Shown piece by piece: positions 49,101 to 57,611 of a stretch of 64,000 nucleotides of DNA. The stretch lies in assembly GCA_050178015.1 (NCBI GenBank), contig JBFXGM010000002.1:124001-188000 (forward strand). The letters run 5' to 3'. Every line of letters begins with the position of its first letter. The first letter of the stretch is position 1. The stretch comes from Gaoshiqia sp050178015 (GTDB lineage: Bacteria > Bacteroidota > Bacteroidia > Bacteroidales > Prolixibacteraceae). The notes beneath the pieces were generated by a model. That model did not search any database and was not told the origin of the DNA. It was given only the letters and a program-made list of their open reading frames with translations. A program made the position numbers and the translations under genes.

Positions 49101-51443
49101 TTTCCAAAAAGGGGGAAATTCTTAATTACCATCTTTCTAATCTTATTTCTCTTTTGGTGGTTCAGCCTGCCCTCACCTTTGTTTTCCGATCCGACATCAT
49201 CCGTGATTGAAAGCCGGAACGGCGAACTGCTGTGCGCTCATATTGCTCCCGACGGGCAATGGCGTTTTCCGGAGGTGGAGGCCGTTCCCGAAAAGTATAA
49301 AACCTGTGTGCTGGCTTTTGAAGATCGCCATTTTTATTACCATCCCGGATTTAACCCGGTTTCGTTGGCCCGGGCGCTGCAACAAAACATTCGCAATGGA
49401 CGGGTGGTCAGTGGCGGCAGCACAATCACCATGCAGCTAATCCGCCTTTCGCGCAAAGGAAAGCCCCGGACCATTTGGCAAAAACTGATTGAGCTTTCGC
49501 TGGCTGTCCGCGCCGAACTATCTTATTCCAAAGAAGAACTGTTGAAATTGTACGTTTCGAACGCTCCGTTTGGCGGCAACATTGTCGGACTGGATGCCGC
49601 AGCCTGGCGTTATTTTGGGCGCAACGCCGAAGATCTTTCCTGGGCCGAATCGGCCACGCTGGCGGTGCTGCCCAACGCACCCTCATTGATCTATCCAGGC
49701 AAGCAAAACGAGCTGCTGCTAAAAAAGCGCAACCGCCTGCTCGACCGATTGGAAAAGCAAGGAAAACTGGATGAAACGACTTGTAAACTAGCAAAATTGG
49801 AACCGCTTCCAAAGCAAGTGTATGCCATTCCGCAAATAGCGCCGCATTTACTGGGCCGGGTGCTGCAAGAGCACCCCGGCGAGCGGATTGTCACCACTGC
49901 TGACCGGCAATTACAGCAGCGTGTGAATGATCTGGTCCGGCAACACTTGGTGAACCTGCGGGCCAATGAAATTCACAATGCGGCGGTACTCGTGATGAAT
50001 GTAGAAAAAGGTGAAGCACTGGCCTATGTGGGAAACTCGCCCGACCCGGGAACCGGGCTGCATGGAGAACAGGTAGATGTGATATCCGCCCCTCGCAGCT
50101 CGGGGAGCATCCTGAAACCATTTCTTTACGCTGTTATGCAAGACGACGGGCTGATTCTGCCACATACGCTTGTGCCCGATATTCCCACCCAAATTGGCGG
50201 ATTCAGCCCACAAAACTTCAACCTGCAATTTGAAGGGGCTGTTCCGGCGTCCAAGGCCCTGTCCAAGTCGCTTAATATTCCCGCCGTGCGCATGTTGCGC
50301 GATTTCGGGGTTGACCGTTTTCATGCGGTTCTGAAGAAGCTCAATTTCTCGAACCTGAACAAACCGGCCGGTCATTACGGACTATCGTTGATTTTGGGAG
50401 GGGCCGAAGTCAACTTATGGGATTTGGCAGGCGCCTATGCCTCCCTGGGACGCTTGCTGATCCATTACGAACAGGAAGACGGCGCAGTTTTTCAAGACGA
50501 CTTTCGGAAACCCATTTATCAACCCAAAATATTTCCAAAAGAAGAAACCCAAATAAAACCAGTTTCCGCCGGAGCAGCATGGCTTACCTTGGAAGCGTTG
50601 CTGAAAGTGAACCGGCCGGATGAAGAATCGGGTTGGGAGTCGTTTTCGTCGTCGAGGCAGGTGGCCTGGAAAACGGGTACCAGCTTTGGCTTTCGCGACG
50701 GCTGGGCCGTAGGCATCGACCGGAACTTTGTAGTTGCGGTTTGGTGCGGCAATGCCGATGGCGAAGGCCGGCCGGGACTAACCGGGACGGCTGCCGCAGC
50801 TCCCCTGATGTTTGACGTGTTCAGCTTATTGCCGGTTGGTAACTGGTTTACCCAGCCGGTGGATGAAATGGTGCAAATCCCGGTTTGCCGGGAAAGTGGT
50901 CATCGGATCGGGCCGCACTGTGTAAACGCCGACACCACCTGGGTGATGCGAAAGGGGCTCAACACACCGCCTTGCCCATATCACCGGCTGGTCCATCTCG
51001 ATCCGTCCGGGCAGTGGCAGGTCACCACCAACTGTCTGTCGGTAACCGAAATGATTCATCAATCCTGGTTTGTATTGCCCCCGGTGATGGAATGGTATTA
51101 CAAACGCCGGAATCCGTTCTACAAAACCTTGCCCCCATTTCGTGCAGGCTGCCAGGAAACCACGCAGGCCGTAATGGAGATGATCTATCCGCGCGAAAAC
51201 AACCAGGTTTTCGTTCCGGTCCAGCTGGATGGGACCCCCGGCCAGGTTATTCTTGAAGCGGCACACTCGTCACCCGCCGCAACCATTTTCTGGCATCTGG
51301 ATGAAGCCTATCTGGGGCAAACTGCCGGAAATCATCAAATGCCGGTGAACCCGCAGCCCGGCAAACACCTGATCACGTTGATTGATGATGCCGGCAATTC
51401 CTTCAGTAAAAAAATGGAAGTGGTTTTGAAGAATCAGAATTAA
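49020..51443 (+). CDS. pbpC: Penicillin-binding protein 1C
   Basis: Bifunctional peptidoglycan synthase, 807 aa, acting outside the inner membrane. The N-terminal signal-anchor is FLITIFLILFLFWWFSL (about 34-50). GT51 glycosyltransferase motifs are FEDRHFYYHPG with the catalytic Glu near 101 and GGSTITMQLIRL. Transpeptidase motifs are SILK (Ser near 363), SKSLN and KTGTS near 551. The last 100 residues form the PBP1C-specific C-terminal domain. Residues 1-27 are read from a repeat, so the native start may be the GTG at 49095 (MNFPKRGKF). It normally partners the macroglobulin gene upstream. Confidence 0.95.
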   Translation: MSISFLFHAKTPRRQEKILAPLRLCVNFPKRGKFLITIFLILFLFWWFSLPSPLFSDPTSSVIESRNGELLCAHIAPDGQWRFPEVEAVPEKYKTCVLAFEDRHFYYHPGFNPVSLARALQQNIRNGRVVSGGSTITMQLIRLSRKGKPRTIWQKLIELSLAVRAELSYSKEELLKLYVSNAPFGGNIVGLDAAAWRYFGRNAEDLSWAESATLAVLPNAPSLIYPGKQNELLLKKRNRLLDRLEKQGKLDETTCKLAKLEPLPKQVYAIPQIAPHLLGRVLQEHPGERIVTTADRQLQQRVNDLVRQHLVNLRANEIHNAAVLVMNVEKGEALAYVGNSPDPGTGLHGEQVDVISAPRSSGSILKPFLYAVMQDDGLILPHTLVPDIPTQIGGFSPQNFNLQFEGAVPASKALSKSLNIPAVRMLRDFGVDRFHAVLKKLNFSNLNKPAGHYGLSLILGGAEVNLWDLAGAYASLGRLLIHYEQEDGAVFQDDFRKPIYQPKIFPKEETQIKPVSAGAAWLTLEALLKVNRPDEESGWESFSSSRQVAWKTGTSFGFRDGWAVGIDRNFVVAVWCGNADGEGRPGLTGTAAAAPLMFDVFSLLPVGNWFTQPVDEMVQIPVCRESGHRIGPHCVNADTTWVMRKGLNTPPCPYHRLVHLDPSGQWQVTTNCLSVTEMIHQSWFVLPPVMEWYYKRRNPFYKTLPPFRAGCQETTQAVMEMIYPRENNQVFVPVQLDGTPGQVILEAAHSSPAATIFWHLDEAYLGQTAGNHQMPVNPQPGKHLITLIDDAGNSFSKKMEVVLKNQN

Positions 51444-51540
51444 GGGAAACAAAATTTTACATGGTCTTTCTTTTCGATGAACATATCGTCAACCATTTCA
51501 CATTATTTCGTTGTAACTTTATCCGACAAATCAGCAAGCG

Positions 51541-53037
51541 ATGGAAAAAGACAAACCCTTCCAACTGAACCGCAGGAACTTTATTAAGATTTCTGCTGCC
51601 ACAACTGCCGGTGCGACCCTCCTTCCTCTCGATAATTTTGCTATCGACAAGCTTCCCGCCCCCATGAAGCGGAAATTTGGAAAAATTGATTTTGAAGTGA
51701 CCACCCTCGGGTTGGGCGGACAAGCTTCGCTGCAATGGACCCCCGAAGACGTTGACCCTGTTCCCATCATCCTGAAAGCCTTTCAAATGGGCATCAACTA
51801 CTTCGACACGTCGAACCTGTACGGGCCCAGTCAGATGAACTTTGGAAAAGCCTTCCGCACACTAAACCTGGTGCCCGGCGAACCCGGTTATGAAGAGGCT
51901 TTGCGGAAATCCATCTTCCTGACAACGAAAACGCACATCCGCTGGGGGAACAACAACTTCCCGCCAGATAGTGAAAAGGTCCGTAACTGGACAAACGGCG
52001 ATCATGGCCTCGGCGCCATAGGCGACCTGAAACGTTCGCTTTCGCAGCTATTTGGCGACGGAAAAGGGAATTATCCGGATGGCGCCTATGTGGACATGAT
52101 TTTGGCGCACAACCTGAATTTTATGGAAGAGGTGGACGTACTCTTCAAAGGACTGGAAACACCGCTCGACCCCAATGGCGGGTTTGGCGCTTTTGTAGCC
52201 CTGCGCGATTACCGCGATGGCACCAACCACACCGGCCTCAACCCGAAACATGAAAAACTGGTGAAACACATCGGTTTTTCGGGTCATTACAGTGCCCCGG
52301 TGATGATGGAAATGATCCAGCGCGACCAGTACGGAATTCTGGACGCCATGCTGGTGGCCATCAACCTCAACGACCGCCGCATGTTCAACATGCAGTACAA
52401 CGCTATTCCGCTGGCCAAGGCCAAAAACATGGGCATCATTGCCATGAAGGTGTTTGCCGATGGCGCTATGTACGATAAGGAAGCCAAGTGGTCGAACAAC
52501 CCAAGCGACGTGGTGCGCCGGGTTGGGACAGCCGCCATTCCCAGCCGCCCGTTGGTCGAATATTCGCTGACAACGCCGGGGGTACACACCGCCATCATCG
52601 GCATCGGCCATATTGACGACGATCCGATGAAATGTCAGCTAGTGCAGAATTTTTATGCCGCTCAGGTGGAACCCGAATCGCTGACAGAAGCCGAACGCCG
52701 GAGGATTGAAGAACTCGGGTTGAAGGCCAAGGACGGACAGGCCAACTACTTTCAAATCGAAAAAAATGAATTGAGCGCTCCCAATGATGTTTCGTTTCAG
52801 CAAAATGGAAATGCAGCAGAACTGGCATGGGGCATGGCCTTTGCCGGCGACGAACCGGTCAGCCATTACGAAATCCTGAAAAACGGAAAAAAAGTGGACG
52901 AGAAAAAACATGTGCCTATCCTCACAAAAGACAAGCATTTGTACCGGGATGCCACCTCCCAACCGGGCGACGAATACCAGGTAGTGGCTGTTGACCGGAT
53001 TGGCCGAAAAGCGGCATCACAGCCATTCAATGTTTAA
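51541..53037 (+). CDS. Exported aldo/keto reductase with C-terminal beta-sandwich
   Basis: 498 aa. The twin-arginine signal NRRNFIKISAATTAGATLLP points to Tat export of a folded protein. The aldo/keto reductase barrel (about 40-400) keeps the catalytic set: Asp in YFDTSN, Tyr in NLYGPSQ, Lys in LTTKTHI and His in ILAHNLN. The last 90 residues (VSFQQNGNAAELAWGMAF to ASQPFNV) resemble a fibronectin III-like domain. Its substrate is unknown. A periplasmic location is odd for an NADPH-dependent enzyme, so it may bind cofactor before export. It is a single-gene unit with a terminator after it. Confidence 0.86.
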   Translation: MEKDKPFQLNRRNFIKISAATTAGATLLPLDNFAIDKLPAPMKRKFGKIDFEVTTLGLGGQASLQWTPEDVDPVPIILKAFQMGINYFDTSNLYGPSQMNFGKAFRTLNLVPGEPGYEEALRKSIFLTTKTHIRWGNNNFPPDSEKVRNWTNGDHGLGAIGDLKRSLSQLFGDGKGNYPDGAYVDMILAHNLNFMEEVDVLFKGLETPLDPNGGFGAFVALRDYRDGTNHTGLNPKHEKLVKHIGFSGHYSAPVMMEMIQRDQYGILDAMLVAINLNDRRMFNMQYNAIPLAKAKNMGIIAMKVFADGAMYDKEAKWSNNPSDVVRRVGTAAIPSRPLVEYSLTTPGVHTAIIGIGHIDDDPMKCQLVQNFYAAQVEPESLTEAERRRIEELGLKAKDGQANYFQIEKNELSAPNDVSFQQNGNAAELAWGMAFAGDEPVSHYEILKNGKKVDEKKHVPILTKDKHLYRDATSQPGDEYQVVAVDRIGRKAASQPFNV

Positions 53038-53047
53038 AAGAAACCAG

Positions 53048-53088
53048 GAAGCCTGTTTGTTATTTCCAAAAACCAACAGGCTTTTCTA
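53048..53088 (+). terminator. Terminator after the aldo/keto reductase
   Basis: AGCCTGTT (53050-53057) pairs with AACAGGCT (53075-53082), followed by TTTTCTATTTTT. Confidence 0.8.
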
Positions 53089-53166
53089 TTTTTACACAGA
53101 AATTTGGGACTCACGCCAACCTTTTTGTTGAACAGGGGTTCTAGTAAAAGCTTTAAAGTTAAAATT

Positions 53167-53832
53167 ATGGTTGACAGATTGTCTGACCCCATTGGGCGAT
53201 TGATGGGACTTCGTTACAAATCGCATCCCTGGCACGGTATTGCCATCGGGAAAGGTGCCCCGGAAAAAGTTACTGCCTTTATCGAAGTCGTTCCGACCGA
53301 CACGGTGAAATATGAAATTGACAAGGACAGTGGCTATTTACGCATCGACCGGCCACAAAAATATTCAAACGTGGTGCCTGCCTTATATGGATTTATTCCG
53401 CAAACGTTTTGCGGCGACTCCGTGGGCGAATATTGCATGGAAAAGACCGGAAAAGAAGGAATTCGCGGCGATGGCGACCCGATCGATATTTGTGTGCTCA
53501 CCGAGAAAGACATCACTCACGGGGATATCCTGGTGCATGCCCGGCCCATTGGCGGTTTTCGCATGATTGACGGTAACGAGGCGGATGACAAAATTATTGC
53601 CGTACTCAACAACGATGTGGTTTATGAAGGTTATAAAGATGTGGCCGACCTTCCATCGATTGTGGTTGAGCGTTTGAAGCACTACTTCCTTACCTATAAA
53701 GATATGCCGGGAAAAGATAAGGACACCGAAATTACGCATACCTATGGAGCGGCAGAGGCTTTTGAAGTCATTCAGCGCTCGATGGATGATTACCAGAAAC
53801 GGTTCGACAACCTGGGAAAATTGCTTTACTAA
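53167..53832 (+). CDS. ppa: Inorganic pyrophosphatase (family I)
   Basis: Hydrolyses pyrophosphate to two phosphates, driving biosynthetic reactions. It has 221 aa from the ATG at 53167 (MVDRLSDPIGRLMGLRYKS); the frame is open further upstream. The family signature is DGDPIDICVLTE (about 123-134) with the metal-binding aspartates, followed by VHARPIGGFRMIDGNEADDKIIAVL. It is longer than the 175-aa E. coli enzyme, with an extended N-terminus and a C-terminal helix, as in the larger bacterial and eukaryotic-type members. It stands alone. Confidence 0.94.
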   Translation: MVDRLSDPIGRLMGLRYKSHPWHGIAIGKGAPEKVTAFIEVVPTDTVKYEIDKDSGYLRIDRPQKYSNVVPALYGFIPQTFCGDSVGEYCMEKTGKEGIRGDGDPIDICVLTEKDITHGDILVHARPIGGFRMIDGNEADDKIIAVLNNDVVYEGYKDVADLPSIVVERLKHYFLTYKDMPGKDKDTEITHTYGAAEAFEVIQRSMDDYQKRFDNLGKLLY

Positions 53833-53837
53833 ATACA

Positions 53838-53868
53838 AAAAAGTCCGGCTCACACCGGACTTTTTCAT
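53838..53868. terminator. Bidirectional terminator after ppa
   Basis: AAAAAGTCCGG (53838-53848) pairs with CCGGACTTTTT (53855-53865) around a 6-base loop. The symmetrical A and T runs serve both ppa and the convergent lipoprotein gene. Confidence 0.92.
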
Positions 53869-53892
53869 TTTATACATCAAGCAGTATCCGTT

Positions 53893-54735
53893 CTAATTTT
53901 CCTCCCAGTTCAGTTCAACTTCAACACTTTCTCCGTCTTTCGAAACCACCACGTTATTGTCGCAAGTACCGTCACCATAATCTACCGTGATGGCAGTTTC
54001 CCCGTTTTTCACAATTTCCAGGATTCCGCTAACAATATGCCGGCACGATCCCATGATAACAAGCGGCTCAATAGTTTGTCGCGTGTAGCGGTCACCTCCG
54101 GGAAAGGTAAGGGTGGCCGTTCCTTCTGCCTCGATTACATTATCCGAAATGTCGAGAGGTGTATTAAATCCCGCCACCAGCGAACGGGTGATGTCAGCTG
54201 TACGGTTCAGGCTGAGGGTTTCGTTCCAGGTAAAGGTAATGTTGCTGACCGTGCGGAAAGAAACCAGGTTTTGCTGAAACGCTTCGGTCGTAATTGTCAT
54301 GCTACCGGAAACCGCCACCGTGTCTATGACAAAATTTTCGAATTCGATGATACGCTCCGCTCCTTCCTGGAACCAGGGAGCTGTTTTGGTGATGACGATC
54401 GTCCCGCTTTTGCGGTGTCCCCACAGCCCGTCGCATCCGTCGCCATAGTCAACGGTAACCACGACTGGGAAAATTGTTTCTTCCGTAACGTCAATCGTTA
54501 CCGTAGCGCAAGGCCCGCCAACCTGAGCTGACTTCTGCATGTTCGAGGACTCTGATGAAGCAGAGAAATAATCAACCTCGCCTTCCAAATCTTCCAGCAA
54601 GTTTGTTGCTTGGTTTTCAGCCAGGATAATTTCAACAATTTCGTCAGTTACCCCCTCGGTATCATGATCGTTTTTTTGGCAAGAGGCCAGGGACAACAAA
54701 AAAACGACTGGCAATAAAACGTTCCATGTTTTCAT
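53893..54735 (-). CDS. Lipoprotein of unknown function with two DYGDG motifs
   Basis: 280 aa from the ATG at 54735 (MKTWNVLLPVVFLLSLASC), a lipoprotein signal with the cysteine at residue 19. The mature part is strand-rich and contains two related segments, VVTVDYGDGCDGLWGHRKSG and AITVDYGDGTCDNNVVVSKD, about 150 residues apart, suggesting a duplicated domain. The DYGDG-C motifs look like calcium- or disulfide-stabilised loops. A linker rich in Ser/Glu lies between lipid anchor and fold. I do not recognise the family. It is a single gene, convergent with ppa. Confidence 0.7.
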   Translation of the reverse strand: MKTWNVLLPVVFLLSLASCQKNDHDTEGVTDEIVEIILAENQATNLLEDLEGEVDYFSASSESSNMQKSAQVGGPCATVTIDVTEETIFPVVVTVDYGDGCDGLWGHRKSGTIVITKTAPWFQEGAERIIEFENFVIDTVAVSGSMTITTEAFQQNLVSFRTVSNITFTWNETLSLNRTADITRSLVAGFNTPLDISDNVIEAEGTATLTFPGGDRYTRQTIEPLVIMGSCRHIVSGILEIVKNGETAITVDYGDGTCDNNVVVSKDGESVEVELNWEEN

Positions 54736-54829
54736 ACTCGCTTGTTTTTCAATTGTTTTATCAATGTTCAATATAAGAAATTCAGCCTCAATTATAACTC
54801 ATGCCTGTCCAACTAATTGCCCAAGCCTT

Positions 54830-55324
54830 CTATTTTCTTTTCAGGTTGATGTATGAATAATCAAACCCATTTTTTTCGTCGTGAAAATCTTCGCGGCTGA
54901 ATTCGGCCCAATCCGTAAAATTGATTTCCGGGAAATATACATCGGCATCAAAATCCTGATGCACCACCGTCAGGTACAATTTACCGGCAAGCGGGTAAAA
55001 CTGGCGGTAGATCATTCCGCCACCAATGATGAACGCCTCCTTTTCAGCCTTCACTTTCGCGATGGCCTCTTCGATGGAGAAAACCGTTTCGCACCCTTCA
55101 AAATGATCATCCGGGTTGTCGGTAATCACAATGTGGCGACGATTGGGCAGTGGCCATTTAGGCAACGACAACAAGGTATTTCGCCCCATAATAATCGTGT
55201 GGCCCGAGGTAATTTCTTTGAAATGTTTCAGGTCGTTGGGCAAGTGGAACAATAAATCGTTGTTTTTGCCAATGGCAAAGTTCTGTGCAATGGCAACAAT
55301 GATGGAAATATTTTCGTGGATCAT
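54830..55324 (-). CDS. folA: Dihydrofolate reductase
   Basis: Reduces dihydrofolate to tetrahydrofolate with NADPH, 164 aa from the ATG at 55324 (MIHENISIIVAIAQNFAIG); the frame is open for 22 further codons. Motifs are AIGKNNDLLFHLPNDLKHFKEIT, where the acidic substrate-binding Asp of most DHFRs is present in PNDLKHF, IIMGRNTLLSLPKWPLPNRRHIVI and FIIGGGMIYRQFYPLA. It is downstream of thyA on the same strand, the classic pairing because ThyA makes dihydrofolate. Confidence 0.96.
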   Translation of the reverse strand: MIHENISIIVAIAQNFAIGKNNDLLFHLPNDLKHFKEITSGHTIIMGRNTLLSLPKWPLPNRRHIVITDNPDDHFEGCETVFSIEEAIAKVKAEKEAFIIGGGMIYRQFYPLAGKLYLTVVHQDFDADVYFPEINFTDWAEFSREDFHDEKNGFDYSYINLKRK

Positions 55325-55358
55325 TTTCTTACTGGTTAAACAGATGAGTATTTTAAAT

Positions 55359-55391
55359 ATTGAGGGCTTCACATGATGTGAAACCCTCAAT
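55359..55391 (-). terminator. Hairpin between thyA and folA
   Basis: ATTGAGGGCTTCACA (55359-55373) pairs with TGTGAAACCCTCAAT (55377-55391), one mismatch, 3-base loop. On the minus strand only ATTTAAAAT follows, a weak T-tract, so it may be a partial terminator or attenuator ahead of folA. Confidence 0.55.
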
Positions 55392-55402
55392 CGCTTTTAT
55401 CT

Positions 55403-56197
55403 TTAAACAGAAACTTTCCCCGGGATATGCGGGTGAGAATCGTAATTTACCAACTCAAAATCTTCGTATTTAAAATCGAAAATAGATTTCACGTCCGGGT
55501 TAATTTTCATTTGCGGCAGCGGTTTGGGTTCGCGTGTCAACTGAAGCTTCACCTGCTCCAGGTGGTTTTGGTAAATATGCACATCGCCGCCGGTCCACAC
55601 GAAGTCGCCGGGCTTCAAGCCCATAACCTGGGCCATCATCAGGGTCAGCAAAGCGTAGGAAGCAATGTTGAACGGAACGCCCAGAAAGACATCGCAACTG
55701 CGCTGGTATAGCTGGCACGACAATTTGCCGTTAGCCACATAAAACTGAAACAAAAGGTGGCACGGCGGCAGGGCCATTTTATCCAACTCGCCAACATTCC
55801 AGGCGCTGACCAGATGGCGGCGCGAATCCGGATTGTTTTTTAGCGAGTTGACCACCTCTGAAATTTGGTCAACATGTCCGCCGGACGGTGTTGGCCACGA
55901 TCGCCACTGGTACCCGTAAATGTGGCCCAGGTCGCCGTTCTCGTCAGCCCACTCGTTCCAAATCCGTACCCCGTTATCGGTGAGGTATTTGATATTGGTG
56001 TCGCCGGCCAGGAACCACAACAGCTCGTGAATAATCGACTTCAGGTGCAATTTTTTAGTCGTCAAAGCGGGAAAACCTTCTTCCAGGTTAAAGCGCATCT
56101 GGTGTCCGAAAACACTAATAGTCCCGGTTCCCGTACGGTCTTTCTTTTCCGCACCGTTTTTCAGGACATGATCCAGTAAATCAAGATATTGCTTCAT
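55403..56197 (-). CDS. thyA: Thymidylate synthase
   Basis: Methylates dUMP to dTMP using methylene-tetrahydrofolate, producing dihydrofolate for FolA. At 264 aa it is exactly the E. coli length. The nucleophilic cysteine is in ALPPCHLLFQFYV (about 146), followed by QRSCDVFLGVPFNIASYALL and FVWTGGDVHIYQNH. It is transcribed toward folA across a hairpin in a 78-base gap. Confidence 0.97.
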   Translation of the reverse strand: MKQYLDLLDHVLKNGAEKKDRTGTGTISVFGHQMRFNLEEGFPALTTKKLHLKSIIHELLWFLAGDTNIKYLTDNGVRIWNEWADENGDLGHIYGYQWRSWPTPSGGHVDQISEVVNSLKNNPDSRRHLVSAWNVGELDKMALPPCHLLFQFYVANGKLSCQLYQRSCDVFLGVPFNIASYALLTLMMAQVMGLKPGDFVWTGGDVHIYQNHLEQVKLQLTREPKPLPQMKINPDVKSIFDFKYEDFELVNYDSHPHIPGKVSV

Positions 56198-56302
56198 GGT
56201 AAACTTCCTTCAGGAAAAATCAAAATTGTGCGGAAAGTTACTGGTTTTAGCCTGAATCGCCAAGCGGGAACAGAAAAGATCGGAACATACCGAAAGGCTA
56301 AA

Positions 56303-56340
56303 CACAAAAAAGAAGCGCAAGCCAGCCTGGTTGCGCTTCC
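56303..56340 (-). terminator. Terminator of the sugar-binding lipoprotein gene
   Basis: GAAGCGCAA (56312-56320) pairs with TTGCGCTTC (56331-56339), with CCA/TGG extending the stem. On the minus strand TTTTTTGTGTT follows. Confidence 0.88.
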
Positions 56341-56364
56341 ATAAAGGGTTTTGGAAACATAGTA

Positions 56365-57360
56365 TTATTCAAATATCTCCTGTTCGGCAACAAACCCTTC
56401 AGAAATGACGGTCATCCGGATATTTTGTTTGTTCACCACCTGGCCACTGAGCAGAATTGCCGGCACCAGACGGTGTCCGTTGTTGATGGTAAAACTCATA
56501 TTATCCGACGGCTTTTTCCCCTTCGCCATTTTTACAGCTGCATCAGCCGCATTAAAGGCGAGCGACTCAATCGGTTTATAAATGGTGATGGTTTGATTTC
56601 CGAGAATGATATTCCGGATTGCCGTAATGTCGGCATCCTGCCCGGCAACCAAGGCCTTACCAGCCATACCATGTTCCGCCAACGCATCGATGGCTCCCTG
56701 GGCCAAGGCATCATTGCCCGCAATAACCGCATCTACTGTATGCCCTTCATTTAATACCGATGACATCAACTGATAGGCATCATGTGGCTCCCAGTGTTCC
56801 ACAAATTGATGGCTGACCACCTTGATATCCCCTTTGTCGATTAGGGGCTGAAGCACGTTCATCCAGCCCAGGTGAAGCTGGAACGAGTTATTATCGGTGG
56901 TTGGGCCACCAATCAGGACATAGTTGCCTGTAGGGCGGACGGTAGTTAGAAAGCCCGCCATCTGTTCCCCTACATCGATATTGTCGGTCGAAACATAAAA
57001 ATCGATGTCACTGTCGCGGATCAATCGGTCGTATGAGATGACCGGGATATTTTGCTTCTTGGCCATTTTCACGATACCAGCGGCAACGGTCATATCTACC
57101 GGAATAATTACCAACACATCGATGCCGGCGTTAATCATTTCCAGTGCCTGTTGAAACTGTACGGAAGCATCTGAGTCGGCTACTTTAACGGTAACGGACC
57201 CTCCGAGATCGTTTACTTTTTGGACAAATGCGTCCCGGTCTTTCACCCAGCGTTCCCTGGCGATTGTATCCATCAACAACCCAATTTCGGGTTTTTGATT
57301 GCAACCGGCTAACAGCAAAAAGACCAGCAAAATCTGAAAAGTTAAGTTGATTTGCCTCAT
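56365..57360 (-). CDS. Sugar-binding lipoprotein of the XylF/RbsB periplasmic-binding-protein family
   Basis: 331 aa. The lipoprotein signal is MRQINLTFQILLVFLLLAGC, with the cysteine at residue 20. The mature protein is a two-lobed periplasmic-binding-protein type 1 fold. KPEIGLLMDTIARERWVKDRDAF resembles the xylose-binding protein N-terminus, with DVLVIIPVDMTVAAGIV, IPVISYDRLIRDSDIDFYVSTDN and VDAVIAGNDALAQGAIDAL later. No ABC ATPase or permease genes lie nearby, so it may serve a sensor or a remote transporter. The 251-base region upstream shows no clear promoter match. Confidence 0.88.
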   Translation of the reverse strand: MRQINLTFQILLVFLLLAGCNQKPEIGLLMDTIARERWVKDRDAFVQKVNDLGGSVTVKVADSDASVQFQQALEMINAGIDVLVIIPVDMTVAAGIVKMAKKQNIPVISYDRLIRDSDIDFYVSTDNIDVGEQMAGFLTTVRPTGNYVLIGGPTTDNNSFQLHLGWMNVLQPLIDKGDIKVVSHQFVEHWEPHDAYQLMSSVLNEGHTVDAVIAGNDALAQGAIDALAEHGMAGKALVAGQDADITAIRNIILGNQTITIYKPIESLAFNAADAAVKMAKGKKPSDNMSFTINNGHRLVPAILLSGQVVNKQNIRMTVISEGFVAEQEIFE

Positions 57361-57611
57361 GACGGAGAGTTTTTGATTAATACTAATATTGATTACGTAT
57401 TCATCTCTAATTAGTTAAGTATTCAAAAACATCCTTTTTGCTGTAACAAAAAGAGGACGAGCATTGCGGCCCCGGCATCGAGACGGCCGATCACCGTTGC
57501 TGAATAGGCACGAATCATCCCCAAACAGCCGCCCACTGGCAAACAACCGGCACCAGGCGTACATCCGAAAAAGAAAAGAATTTGCGATTCAACAGGTTGA
57601 AAAAAAACCGA

